DNA of 64,000 bases from Niveispirillum irakense DSM 11586 (GTDB lineage: Bacteria; Pseudomonadota; Alphaproteobacteria; Azospirillales; Azospirillaceae), in NCBI RefSeq assembly GCF_000429645.1, contig NZ_AUCG01000002.1:1-64000 (forward strand). Direction: 5' to 3'. Under the pieces are notes generated by a model. That model did no database searches. It saw only the letters and a list, made by a program, of their open reading frames with translations, and was not told the DNA's origin. Positions within the stretch are counted from its first letter, which is position 1; each line of letters begins with the position of its first letter. A program made the translations under genes and the position numbers. Below are positions 17,044 to 24,848 of this stretch, in pieces.

Positions 17044-18054
17044 GTGATATATTGTGTACTGGTTAATTGGAAAAACTGGAAAGACACCATTACTTGCCTG
17101 GAGAGCCTGCTTCAGCTTGAGGGGGAGATTCCGCGTATTATCATTTGCGACAATGGTTCGCCGGACGGGTCATTAGGCAAACTGGTCGATTGGGCGGAAG
17201 GGCGGCAGGCGGCAGATTTCAGTGGTTCTCCAATAGCCATCCGTCCTGCCGATAAGCCCCTCGCTTATACATGCCTGAGCGCGGATGAGGCGAAGTCAGG
17301 TGGGTTCAGTACCGATGCTGACCTGGTTTTTGTCGATATTGGGTATAATTCCGGCTTTGCGGCGGCCAATAATGTTGGCCTGTCTTACGCACTGTCCCGC
17401 AGAGACATGTCATTCGCCTGGATATTGAACAACGATACCGTTGCCGATCCTAAAAGCTTGATAGAATTGGCAAAGACCAGCCAGTCCACGCCCGGCTGCG
17501 GCATGTGTGGCTCGACGCTGGTCTATTATCACACCCCGGAAAAGATCCAGGCCTATGGTGGTGCCCGGATGGATTGGCGTTGGGCAACCTCCTATCATAT
17601 CGGGGAGGGAAGCGACTTTGGCAGCCATCTTGCCGTTAAGAACATGCAGATGGATTATATTGTCGGTGCTTCCATCCTCGTTTCCAGGGAATTCCTCGAC
17701 CATGTCGGGTTGATGTATGAGGATTATTTTCTGTATTTTGAGGAAATTGATTGGGCGGTGAGGGGGCGTGATAAATTTTCCCTGGCTTACGCTCCGCTAA
17801 GCTTGGTCTATCACAAGGAGGGTGCCTCCTCTGGTCTGAGTGTCCAGACGGAACCTCGCTATGGGGCACCTGCTGATTATTACCTGCATCGCAACCGCCT
17901 ACTTTTCACCCGTCGCCATCGGCCCTGGATGCTACCTTTGGTGGCGGCACGTTTGTTAGGCGTCTTCGCGAATTCCATTCTCAAACGCCGCTGGGGGCGG
18001 GTGCGGATGTTTCTCACGCTCCATTTCTGGACCTCCAAGGGTAAATTGCCCTGA
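17044..18054 (+). CDS. Family 2 glycosyltransferase (rhamnosyltransferase-like)
   Basis: A 336-residue GT-A enzyme with a GTG start preceded by TGGAGTAAG. VLVNWKNWKDTITCLESLLQ and IICDNGSPDGSL form the donor-binding part; an insertion of about 50 residues follows; FAAANNVGLSYAL and WILNNDTVADP give the metal-binding motif; YIVGASILVSREF and YEDYFLYFEEIDW complete the family pattern. The C-terminus has a hydrophobic, basic stretch that may touch the membrane. It is the last gene of the polysaccharide island, and its 3' end faces the convergent amidotransferase-like gene. Confidence 0.87.
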   Translation: MIYCVLVNWKNWKDTITCLESLLQLEGEIPRIIICDNGSPDGSLGKLVDWAEGRQAADFSGSPIAIRPADKPLAYTCLSADEAKSGGFSTDADLVFVDIGYNSGFAAANNVGLSYALSRRDMSFAWILNNDTVADPKSLIELAKTSQSTPGCGMCGSTLVYYHTPEKIQAYGGARMDWRWATSYHIGEGSDFGSHLAVKNMQMDYIVGASILVSREFLDHVGLMYEDYFLYFEEIDWAVRGRDKFSLAYAPLSLVYHKEGASSGLSVQTEPRYGAPADYYLHRNRLLFTRRHRPWMLPLVAARLLGVFANSILKRRWGRVRMFLTLHFWTSKGKLP

Positions 18055-18090
18055 GACTTTGACTGGGGCCGTGTCCTGGCGGGGAAAGGT

Positions 18091-18873
18091 TTATCCCCGC
18101 CGACCCGCCGCATAGGCCCGCACGGCATCGCCAAAGGCGGTCAGTAAAGCGGCATAGGGCGGGTTTTCCCAGAAATGCCATTCCGGGTGCCATTGTACAC
18201 CGATGGCAAAGCCGGGGCCGTCGGTCAGGCGAATGCCTTCGATCTGGCCATCGGGTGCCGTCGCTTCCACCGTCAGGCCGGGGGCCAGCCGGTCAATCCC
18301 CTGCTGGTGCAGGGAATTGACCATCATTTCCGTCTGGCCCGTGACCTGGGCGAACAGGCCGCCGGGCGTCAGCGCCACCTTATGGGCCGGGGCATATTGC
18401 ACCTCGACCGGGGCTTCTTTCGGCTCCCGATGGTCCATGCGGCCCGGCACTTCCTGCACACGCGGATAAAGGGTGCCGCCCAGGGCGACATTCATTTCCT
18501 GAAAGCCACGACAGACAGCGAAAAGGGGCAGGCCCCGGGCCAGCGCGCCTTTCAGCAGGGGCAGGGTGGTGGCGTCGCGGTCCGTATCCAGCGGCGGGGT
18601 GATCATCGCGTCCGGCAGCCCATAATGGCGGGGATGCAGGTTGCTGGGGCTGCCGGTCAGGAACAGCCCGTCCAGCCGGTCCAGCAGGCTATCGACATCC
18701 CACCAATCGCCCAAAGCCGGGATCAGCAGCGGCTGGCAGCCGGCACCGTGGCTGACGGCACGGATATATTTATCGCCCACGACATGGAAAGGGTGTGGTC
18801 CCAGCTCCCGCGCGTCGCAGGGCAGGCCAACCAGGGGGGTGGATTTGGGCGCGGTGGACGGCATGGGCAACAA
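18091..18873 (-). CDS. Class I glutamine-amidotransferase-like (PuuD-type) hydrolase
   Basis: A 260-residue protein of the peptidase C26 family, which includes gamma-glutamyl-GABA hydrolase. The catalytic Cys lies in FAVCRGFQEMNV (about 117), the His/Glu pair in GVQWHPEWH (about 230), and the region after LFLTGSPSNLHP is typical of PuuD. Substrate identity is not shown: no other putrescine-pathway genes are nearby, so it may act on another gamma-glutamyl compound. It lies about 50 bases after lolA on the same strand and could be co-transcribed with it. Confidence 0.88.
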   Translation of the reverse strand: MLPMPSTAPKSTPLVGLPCDARELGPHPFHVVGDKYIRAVSHGAGCQPLLIPALGDWWDVDSLLDRLDGLFLTGSPSNLHPRHYGLPDAMITPPLDTDRDATTLPLLKGALARGLPLFAVCRGFQEMNVALGGTLYPRVQEVPGRMDHREPKEAPVEVQYAPAHKVALTPGGLFAQVTGQTEMMVNSLHQQGIDRLAPGLTVEATAPDGQIEGIRLTDGPGFAIGVQWHPEWHFWENPPYAALLTAFGDAVRAYAAGRRG

Positions 18874-18927
18874 TCATCCCCAGTCACGAAAGTCGGATAG
18901 GGGATGGTAGCTGCTGCCGGGCCGGCG

Positions 18928-19578
18928 TCAATCCCGGTCCCGGCCGCGGGTCGGGTTGCGGAAATAGAACAGGTTCCGGTTCAACGAGGCGCCGAATTCC
19001 GGATTCTGCAAGGCGACATCGGTGGTACGGCCCTGGGCATCCAGCACCCGCCATTGCCGCAGGGCGAACGGGCTTTCTTCAAAGACCAGGGTCAGGCTGC
19101 CCAGGCCCGGATCTTTGCTCTGCACCAGGGTGACTTCCAGCACCCCATCCTGGCGGGTCATGTCGGTGACATTCACATCGCCGGACAGGGTGATCCGGTC
19201 GCGCAGCAGGAAATCGGCCAGTGTGCTGCCGATGGGGGCGTTCTGCTGCTCCTTCACCTCCGCGTCCCAGTAATAGACGAACTTGCCATCGGCGACGATG
19301 AAGTCCTCTGCCGGGGGGGCGAAATCAATCCGCATCCGACCGGGGCGCAGCAGGGAGAAGGTGCCCTGCCGGCTGCGCCCGTCATCGGTGGTCTGGATGA
19401 AGGCGGATTTCAGGCTGGTGATGCCGTTCAGATAGGTCTGAACCTTCTCCAGCGTGGCGGGTTTTTCGGCGGCGGGCACCGGGGCGGCCAGCGCAGCGGT
19501 GGGCGACACCACCATCGCGGTCAGCGGGGCCAGGGCGAGGAAGGTGAAGGCCAGGGCGGCCGGCATTGTCTTGCGCAT
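18928..19578 (-). CDS. lolA: Outer-membrane lipoprotein carrier protein LolA
   Basis: A 216-residue periplasmic chaperone that carries lipoproteins from the LolCDE complex to the outer membrane. A Sec signal peptide (about 1-31, ending TAALA-AP) precedes a half beta-barrel with VQTYLNGITSLKSAFIQ, SRQGTFSLLRPGRMRIDFAPP and FVYYWDAEVKE, all characteristic of LolA. The length is normal. A structured intergenic repeat (copy A) lies 54 bases upstream of its start, so the element may affect its expression. Confidence 0.9.
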   Translation of the reverse strand: MRKTMPAALAFTFLALAPLTAMVVSPTAALAAPVPAAEKPATLEKVQTYLNGITSLKSAFIQTTDDGRSRQGTFSLLRPGRMRIDFAPPAEDFIVADGKFVYYWDAEVKEQQNAPIGSTLADFLLRDRITLSGDVNVTDMTRQDGVLEVTLVQSKDPGLGSLTLVFEESPFALRQWRVLDAQGRTTDVALQNPEFGASLNRNLFYFRNPTRGRDRD

Positions 19579-19631
19579 GGATGCCTGTCTAACGCCCGAT
19601 CATGGCAGAAATCGGGGATAAGGACGGTAAT

Positions 19632-19762
19632 ACCAGGCCCGATGAACTGGACTCATCGGGTCTGGTTCGGCGGCGACTGCCGCCGCGCGGCACATGCCGC
19701 GTAGCCAAGCTGCCAAATGGCAGCGCCGGCGACTGAGGTCGGTGATCGGTGACGATTACCGA
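19632..19762 (+). repeat. Five-hairpin intergenic element, copy A
   Basis: Five consecutive inverted repeats: H1 ACCAGGCCCGATGA (19632-19645) with TCATCGGGTCTGGT (19653-19666); H2 CGGCGGC-GACT-GCCGCCG (19668-19685); H3 CGCGGCA-CA-TGCCGCG (19686-19701); H4 GCTGCCA-AA-TGGCAGC (19709-19724); H5 TCGGTGATCG-GTGA-CGATTACCGA (19739-19762). The linkers GTAGCCAAGC and GCCGGCGA are shared with copy B at 39935, while stems H3, H4 and H5 differ by compensating changes. It lies between the carbonic anhydrase 3' end and the lolA 5' end, antisense to both. The function is unknown. Confidence 0.8.
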
Positions 19763-19817
19763 GACTTGGGATTATAGCCGGTGGCAACGCACCGCTCCCG
19801 CCCCTGGTTCCCCGATT

Positions 19818-20519
19818 TTATTCGCTTAAAGGTATGGAAGGAAGGCTGGTGCTGCGCAGACGGGGGCGGATCTGGGGGATGGGGTGGAACCCGCCCGATG
19901 CCTCGTCCAGGATATGCAACTCGGCGGCGCCCACATCGAACAGCATGCCATGCAGGCTCAGCTTGCCTTCCTGCTCCATGGCCGCGATCCAGGGGAAGGT
20001 GCGCAAATTGTTCAGCGACAGCTTCACCACGGCGCGTTCCAGCGTCGGCAGGTCCAGCGGTTCGCCAGGGGTGGTCACGTCGCGCACCTGCTCCAGGGCC
20101 GGATCGGCGATGGATACCCACTGGCTGATGAAGTCGCTGTTGGACTGGCTGCGATCATGGGTCAGGGCGGCGACACCGCCGCACAGGGAATGGCCCATCA
20201 CCACCAGCGATTCCACACCCAGTTCCCGCACCGCAAATTCCAGGGCGGCACTGGTACCGTGATAATCCTCGCTCGGTTTATAGGGGGGCACGAGGTTCGC
20301 CACATTCCGGATCACGAACAGGTCGCCCGGTTGTGCTGCGAAAATCAGGGTGGGATCGACCCGGCTGTCACAGCAGGTGATCAGGGCTGCTTTCGGTTTC
20401 TGGCCCGCCCAAGCCAAGGTGCGGAACAAACCGCGCTGATGACGGAAATTGGTGCGGCGGAACTCGCGGAACCCGTCGATCAAGTCCTTCAGCATGCGAT
20501 CGTCCTCTGAAGCCAGCAT
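19818..20519 (-). CDS. Beta-class carbonic anhydrase
   Basis: A 233-residue cytoplasmic zinc enzyme that hydrates CO2 to bicarbonate. Zinc ligands are visible in CCDSRVDP (Cys and the Asp-Arg dyad) and in GHSLCGG (His-x2-Cys). FVIRNVANLVPP and GTSAALEFAV are family landmarks. I prefer the start at 20519 (or 20495); the longer frame to 20594 has an N-terminus without family features. The C-terminal 20 residues are proline- and arginine-rich. It is followed by the five-hairpin element before lolA. Confidence 0.93.
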   Translation of the reverse strand: MLASEDDRMLKDLIDGFREFRRTNFRHQRGLFRTLAWAGQKPKAALITCCDSRVDPTLIFAAQPGDLFVIRNVANLVPPYKPSEDYHGTSAALEFAVRELGVESLVVMGHSLCGGVAALTHDRSQSNSDFISQWVSIADPALEQVRDVTTPGEPLDLPTLERAVVKLSLNNLRTFPWIAAMEQEGKLSLHGMLFDVGAAELHILDEASGGFHPIPQIRPRLRSTSLPSIPLSE

Positions 20520-20598
20520 TTCGTCGCGCAAAATGCGCCGGGTCGCTCCCCTTGTCCAGAAAACGCAATATTCAGGACCACGCGGGTGGCCCATGCGT

Positions 20599-21243
20599 TC
20601 ACAGCGCAGCCAGCGCCAGCAACAGCCCCGCGGCGATCAGCAGCAGCCCGGTTCCCCGGTTCAGCCATAAGGTCGCCCGGCGACCAGACAGGCGGCGGGC
20701 CAGCGTCCGGCCCCCGGCGGCATAGGTCATGATCCAGCCGAACTCGATCACCAGCATCACCGCGACCAGGATGGAAAGCTGTGGTGCCACCGGCTGGGCC
20801 GGGTCCAGGAATTGCGGGAAGAAGGCGGCCATGAAGATCAGCGCCTTGGGATTGCTGGCCGTGATCAGCGTACCCTGCATGAACAGGCCGGCGCGGCTGC
20901 CTTCCCGCCCTTTCCCGGTGACGGCGGAGGCCGCTGCCGCCTCTTCCCCTTCAGCCGGTACCGGTGCGCGCAGGGCCTGCACCCCCAGCCAGACCAGATA
21001 GGCCACACCCAGCCATTTGAAGATCATGAAGGCGGTGGGCGACGCGGCCAGCAGCACGCCCAGCCCCAGGGCTGACAGGGCGGCCAGCATGCCCAGGGCC
21101 GCACACATGCCGATACCGCCCCAGGCCGCCCCGCCCAGCCCGTGCCTCACCCCCATGCTCAACGCCGACAGCATGTTCGGTCCCGGCGTGGCCGACAGGA
21201 AGAAGCAGGTGGCAAGGAAAATGCCCAGCGTCTGGATATTCAT
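20599..21243 (-). CDS. LysE/RhtB-family amino-acid exporter
   Basis: A 214-residue inner-membrane protein with six hydrophobic segments. It starts MNIQTLGIFLATCFFLSATPGPN, containing the ATPGPN signature of LysE/RhtB exporters, followed by GVRHGLGGAAWGGIG and, near residue 120, ITASNPKALIFM. The substrate is unknown. I chose the ATG at 21243 because the family motif begins there; the longer frame adds an unrelated leader. The gene lies downstream of the MarR-type regulator on the same strand (about 50 bases) and could share its transcript. Confidence 0.9.
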   Translation of the reverse strand: MNIQTLGIFLATCFFLSATPGPNMLSALSMGVRHGLGGAAWGGIGMCAALGMLAALSALGLGVLLAASPTAFMIFKWLGVAYLVWLGVQALRAPVPAEGEEAAAASAVTGKGREGSRAGLFMQGTLITASNPKALIFMAAFFPQFLDPAQPVAPQLSILVAVMLVIEFGWIMTYAAGGRTLARRLSGRRATLWLNRGTGLLLIAAGLLLALAAL

Positions 21244-21295
21244 GATGGCGGGTGCGGCTCGGGTGCGGGGTGGGGGAAATGCCTTGGCGCCCTGG

Positions 21296-21763
21296 TCAGA
21301 TGGTTTTGACCGGGGCGCGGCTCTGATCGTTATTGGCATCGACCAGGCGTCGCAGCAAGCCCAGGAAAACGTGGCGCTCGCCTGCGTCCAGCGGGGACAG
21401 CAGCCTTTCACTGATCCGGGCCAGGGGTTCCTCGCTGCGGGCCATGAAATCGGCCCCTTCCGGCGTCGGGAAGGTCAGCCTTGCGCGCCGGTTATGGGGG
21501 GCCACTTCGCGCCGGATCAGCCCACGCGCCTCCAGCCGGTCCAGCACGCCGGTCACGGTCGTCCGGTCCAGGGCGGCGCGCGATCCCAGCCAGGTCTGGT
21601 CCTGCCCCGGATGGGCCGCGATCAGCGACAGCAGCCCGAATTGCGGCGGGGTCATATCCATCATCGCCGTCTCTTCCAGAAACAGCGCGACACTGATCTG
21701 CCAGAGCCGGCGGATCAGGAATCCCGGCATCGCTTCAAGCTGGTCCATCGTTTTTCCTGCCAT
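21296..21763 (-). CDS. MarR-family transcriptional regulator
   Basis: A 155-residue regulator. After an N-terminal dimerisation helix (LEAMPGFLIRRLWQISVALF) it has the winged helix-turn-helix MTPPQFGLLSLIAAHPG, LGSRAALDRTTVTGVLDRLE and the wing RREVAPHNRRARL. The start is either 21763 or 21748; neither has a strong ribosome site. It is divergent from the EmrAB-type pump genes, the classical layout in which a MarR repressor is released by the pump's substrates. A palindromic candidate operator lies in the shared promoter region. Confidence 0.9.
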   Translation of the reverse strand: MAGKTMDQLEAMPGFLIRRLWQISVALFLEETAMMDMTPPQFGLLSLIAAHPGQDQTWLGSRAALDRTTVTGVLDRLEARGLIRREVAPHNRRARLTFPTPEGADFMARSEEPLARISERLLSPLDAGERHVFLGLLRRLVDANNDQSRAPVKTI

Positions 21764-21887
21764 GGTTCCGGCACTTGTTCGGTGTGCCGTTGGAGAAGGT
21801 CTAGGAGGCAAGGTAGGCGTTGCCGGCATGGGGTTCCCACTATTCCGCTGCGTGGCTCCCATGCGGATTGTGCGCTGCACAGTGAAA

Positions 21888-21916
21888 TTCAGCGTACTAA
21901 TATTCAGCATACTGAA
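21888..21916. promoter_or_regulatory. Candidate MarR operator
   Basis: In the 220-base divergent spacer, TTCAGCGTACT (21888-21898) is repeated as TTCAGCATACT (21903-21913), 15 bases apart centre to centre. The second copy is part of the palindrome TTCAG-CATA-CTGAA (21903-21916). MarR proteins usually bind palindromes of about this size overlapping divergent promoters. The assignment rests on position and symmetry only. Confidence 0.5.
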
Positions 21917-21983
21917 AATAAGCATGCAAGAGTCTTGTCGTGACGCGACCGGTTGCGACCCTCCTGCAAGGAAAGCAACCATC

Positions 21984-23150
21984 ATGTCCGTTGAACCCAC
22001 CCGCCCCGTCCAGACCGATCCCGCCCCCTCATCCAGCCCTGCGGCAGCCCATGACCATGGGCCGGGGGCATTGGGCGCGCGACCCCGCTCGGCCCTGGTG
22101 GGGGGGCTGCGTCGGCTGGCAGTGCCGCTATTTGCTGTCGCCAGCGTTCTGGCGCTGGTGCTGGTCGCGACCGACCGTTGGGAAGGCTGGGTAGGGGCAT
22201 CGGATATCCAGGTGACGGACAATGCCACCATCCGCGCGGATATCAGCCGCCTGGGAGCCAGGGTGTCAGGGGCGGTGCGCCATGTCGCGGTGGCGGATTA
22301 TCAGAAAGTGAAGGCGGGTGACCTGCTGCTGGAGATTGACCCGGCCGAATATCAGGCTGCGGTGGATCAGGCGGCAGCCTCTGTCGCCAGCGCCAGGGCG
22401 GCCCTGGACAATCTCGCCAACCAGATGGACCAGCAGCGTGCTGCCATCGCCCAGGCCGATGCGAAGCGGCTGGCCGCCCAGGCTGGCAATCGACAGACCC
22501 GGCTGGAAGAGGAACGGCAGGCCGATCTGCTGAAACGGGGCCTTGCCGGTACCCGGCAGAAGCTGGAACAGGCCAGCGCCGACCATGACAAGGCCTCGGC
22601 GGAAGGACAGGCTGCCACGGCGGCGCTGGGCGCCGCCCACAGCCAGTTGGATGTGCTGAAGGGGCAGGAGGCGCAACTGGCCGCCAGCCTGCGTGCGGCG
22701 GAAGCTGCGCTGGAGGCGGCACGCCTGCGCCTGTCCTATACCCGCATCACCGCCCCCGTGGATGGGGTGGTGGGGGAAAGGCTGGTGCATGAAGGGGATT
22801 ATGTTGCGGTGGGCGCCAGCCTGATCGCTGTGGTGCCGCTGCCGCAGGTCCATGTCACGGCCAATTACAAGGAAACCCAGCTTACCCGCGTCGTGCCGGG
22901 GCAGAAGGTGGATATCAGGGTCGATATGTTCCCCGGCCAGGAAATCCATGGCCATGTGGCGCGGATGGCGCCGGCCAGCGGCTCCACCTTCGCCCTGCTG
23001 CCGCCGGACAATGCCACGGGCAATTTCACCAAGGTGGTGCAGCGCATCCCGGTGCGGATTGAACTGGAGCCCGGCCAGCCGCTGCTGGATCGGCTGCGTC
23101 CTGGCATGTCGGTGGAAACCCGCATCCATACGGATCAGGCTGGGTCATGA
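21984..23150 (+). CDS. HlyD/EmrA-family membrane fusion protein
   Basis: A 388-residue periplasmic adaptor of a tripartite efflux pump. A cytoplasmic proline-rich tail (1-40) is followed by one transmembrane helix (about 45-63), a barrel-sandwich lipoyl half (VRHVAVADYQKVKAGDLLLEID), a long alpha-helical hairpin (about 115-240), the second lipoyl half (ITAPVDGVVGERLVHEGDYV) and the beta-barrel domain (ANYKETQLTRVVPGQKVDI). The ATG at 21984 follows GGAAAG; the longer upstream frame is not family-like. The stop overlaps the start of the transporter gene. Drug type is unknown. Confidence 0.92.
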   Translation: MSVEPTRPVQTDPAPSSSPAAAHDHGPGALGARPRSALVGGLRRLAVPLFAVASVLALVLVATDRWEGWVGASDIQVTDNATIRADISRLGARVSGAVRHVAVADYQKVKAGDLLLEIDPAEYQAAVDQAAASVASARAALDNLANQMDQQRAAIAQADAKRLAAQAGNRQTRLEEERQADLLKRGLAGTRQKLEQASADHDKASAEGQAATAALGAAHSQLDVLKGQEAQLAASLRAAEAALEAARLRLSYTRITAPVDGVVGERLVHEGDYVAVGASLIAVVPLPQVHVTANYKETQLTRVVPGQKVDIRVDMFPGQEIHGHVARMAPASGSTFALLPPDNATGNFTKVVQRIPVRIELEPGQPLLDRLRPGMSVETRIHTDQAGS

Positions 23151-24727
23151 GTGCGGCCACGCCCGTCAGCGACGGCCCGATCTCCGTCGGCCGTCGCTCC
23201 CATCATCCGCTGCTGGCGGTCGCGGCGGTGCTGCTGGGCGCCTACATGACCAATTTCCATTCCCGGATTTTCTCCACCGGTCTGGCGGACCTGCGCGGCG
23301 CCTTCGGGCTGGGCATGGATGAAGGGGCGTGGCTGTCCACCATTGCCCAGGCGCCGCAAATCCTTATCGCCCCCTGCGTGGCCTGGCTGGTCACCGTGTT
23401 CGGGGTGCGCCGGGTGCTGGTGGTGCCGGCTTTCCTCTATGGCGCCCTGTGCCTTGTCACCCCCTTCATCCGCGATAGTGGCGGGTTGATGCTGATCCAT
23501 GCGGTGGAAGGGTTGCTGCTGGGCCTGTTCGTGCCGGCCACGCTGACCGTGATCCTGCGCAACCTGCCCATGAAATGGTGGGTGCCGGCGGTGGCGGTCT
23601 ATGTGTTCCGGCAGGCATTCGCCATCAATTCCGGTATCGATCTGGTCGGGCTTTATACCCAGGACTGGGGCTGGCAGTGGCTGTACTGGCAGGATGTGGT
23701 GCTGGCACCGCTGATGGGCCTGTGTGCCTGGGCCGGCGCCCCGCGGGAACCGGTGGACCCCGATCTGCTGCATCGGGCCGACTGGGGCGGCATGCTGCTG
23801 TTCGGGTCGGGGCTGGCCATGCTTTATATCGCGCTGGACCAGGGCAACCGGCTGGACTGGCTTGAATCCGGTCTGGTGACGGCCTTCCTGGCCGGGGGTA
23901 TCCTGCTGCTGCTGCTGTTTGCCATCAATGAATGGCTGGTGGAACAGCCCTGGGCCAGCGCGCGGGTGTTGCTGTCGCGCAATCTCGGTCTCACCCTGCT
24001 GGTATCGTTGCTCTATACCTTTGCCTCCGTTTCCAACTCTGCCCTGATCCCGAATTTCCTGTCGACGGTCGGTCATTTGCGGCCGGAACAGGTGGGGCCG
24101 CTGCTGTTGCAATGGGGGGCCCTGCCGCTGCTGGTGCTGATGCCGCTCTGCGTCTGGCTGCTGGGGCGGGTGGATGCGCGGGCGCTGGTGATTGTGGGCC
24201 TGTCCGCCTTCGGGCTTGCCGCACTGATGGGCACGGGCGTCACGCATGACTGGCGGCTGGATGATTTCCGCCTGATGCTGTTGCTTCAGGCGGTGGGGCA
24301 CTGCTTCACTTTCCTGCCCATCGTGGTGCTGGCGCTGGCCAATACCAACCCCGCCCGCGCCACCACCGTTTCCGCCTATATCCAGGTATTGCGGGTGGAT
24401 GGGGTGGTGCTGGCCTCTGCCTTGGCCACCACGGGCCTGCGTCTGTCGGAACAGCTTCACTCCAACCTGATCGGGCTGCATCTGCCCCAGGGCGACAAGG
24501 CGGTGACCGATGCGGTAGGCGCCCTTGGCCATGCCATGGCCGGCCAGGGGCAGGCGGCGGCACAGGCGTTCGGCCTGTCCAATCTGGCATCCCTGGTGCA
24601 ACGGGAAGCGACGGTTCTTTCCTATATTGACGGGTTCTGGGCCTGCTTCGCCCTGGCGCTGGCCGGTATCCTGACCATCGCGCTCACCACCCGCCCGCCG
24701 GCCGGTCCCTTTACCCCCGCCCGATAG
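23147..24727 (+). CDS. MFS transporter, DHA2/EmrB-like
   Basis: A 526-residue major-facilitator drug:H+ antiporter with about 14 hydrophobic segments. AYMTNFHSRIFSTGLADLRGA and GMDEGAWLSTIAQAPQIL correspond to the first helices; the loop with FGVRRVLVV gives motif A. It overlaps the adaptor gene by 4 bases (ATGA), so pump and adaptor are made together. With an outer-membrane channel from elsewhere it would expel hydrophobic compounds or organic acids. The group resembles EmrB-like aromatic-acid exporters, but no substrate can be assigned. Confidence 0.92.
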   Translation: MSAATPVSDGPISVGRRSHHPLLAVAAVLLGAYMTNFHSRIFSTGLADLRGAFGLGMDEGAWLSTIAQAPQILIAPCVAWLVTVFGVRRVLVVPAFLYGALCLVTPFIRDSGGLMLIHAVEGLLLGLFVPATLTVILRNLPMKWWVPAVAVYVFRQAFAINSGIDLVGLYTQDWGWQWLYWQDVVLAPLMGLCAWAGAPREPVDPDLLHRADWGGMLLFGSGLAMLYIALDQGNRLDWLESGLVTAFLAGGILLLLLFAINEWLVEQPWASARVLLSRNLGLTLLVSLLYTFASVSNSALIPNFLSTVGHLRPEQVGPLLLQWGALPLLVLMPLCVWLLGRVDARALVIVGLSAFGLAALMGTGVTHDWRLDDFRLMLLLQAVGHCFTFLPIVVLALANTNPARATTVSAYIQVLRVDGVVLASALATTGLRLSEQLHSNLIGLHLPQGDKAVTDAVGALGHAMAGQGQAAAQAFGLSNLASLVQREATVLSYIDGFWACFALALAGILTIALTTRPPAGPFTPAR

Positions 24728-24848
24728 CCGCATCCGACCAAAATCTCACCGACCTGGACCAAAGGTCAGGTGCGCGCCATGTGCTGTTTCCGCCACAATA
24801 GTGGTGTGGGTGCCATGCCTGCACACGCAACGGGGAAGGGGCGGGCGG

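Noticed and set aside
23135-24733. A 532-codon open frame antisense to the MFS transporter
   Set aside because: Glutamine/histidine/proline-rich shadow of GC-rich coding DNA; the sense frame has clear membrane-transporter motifs.
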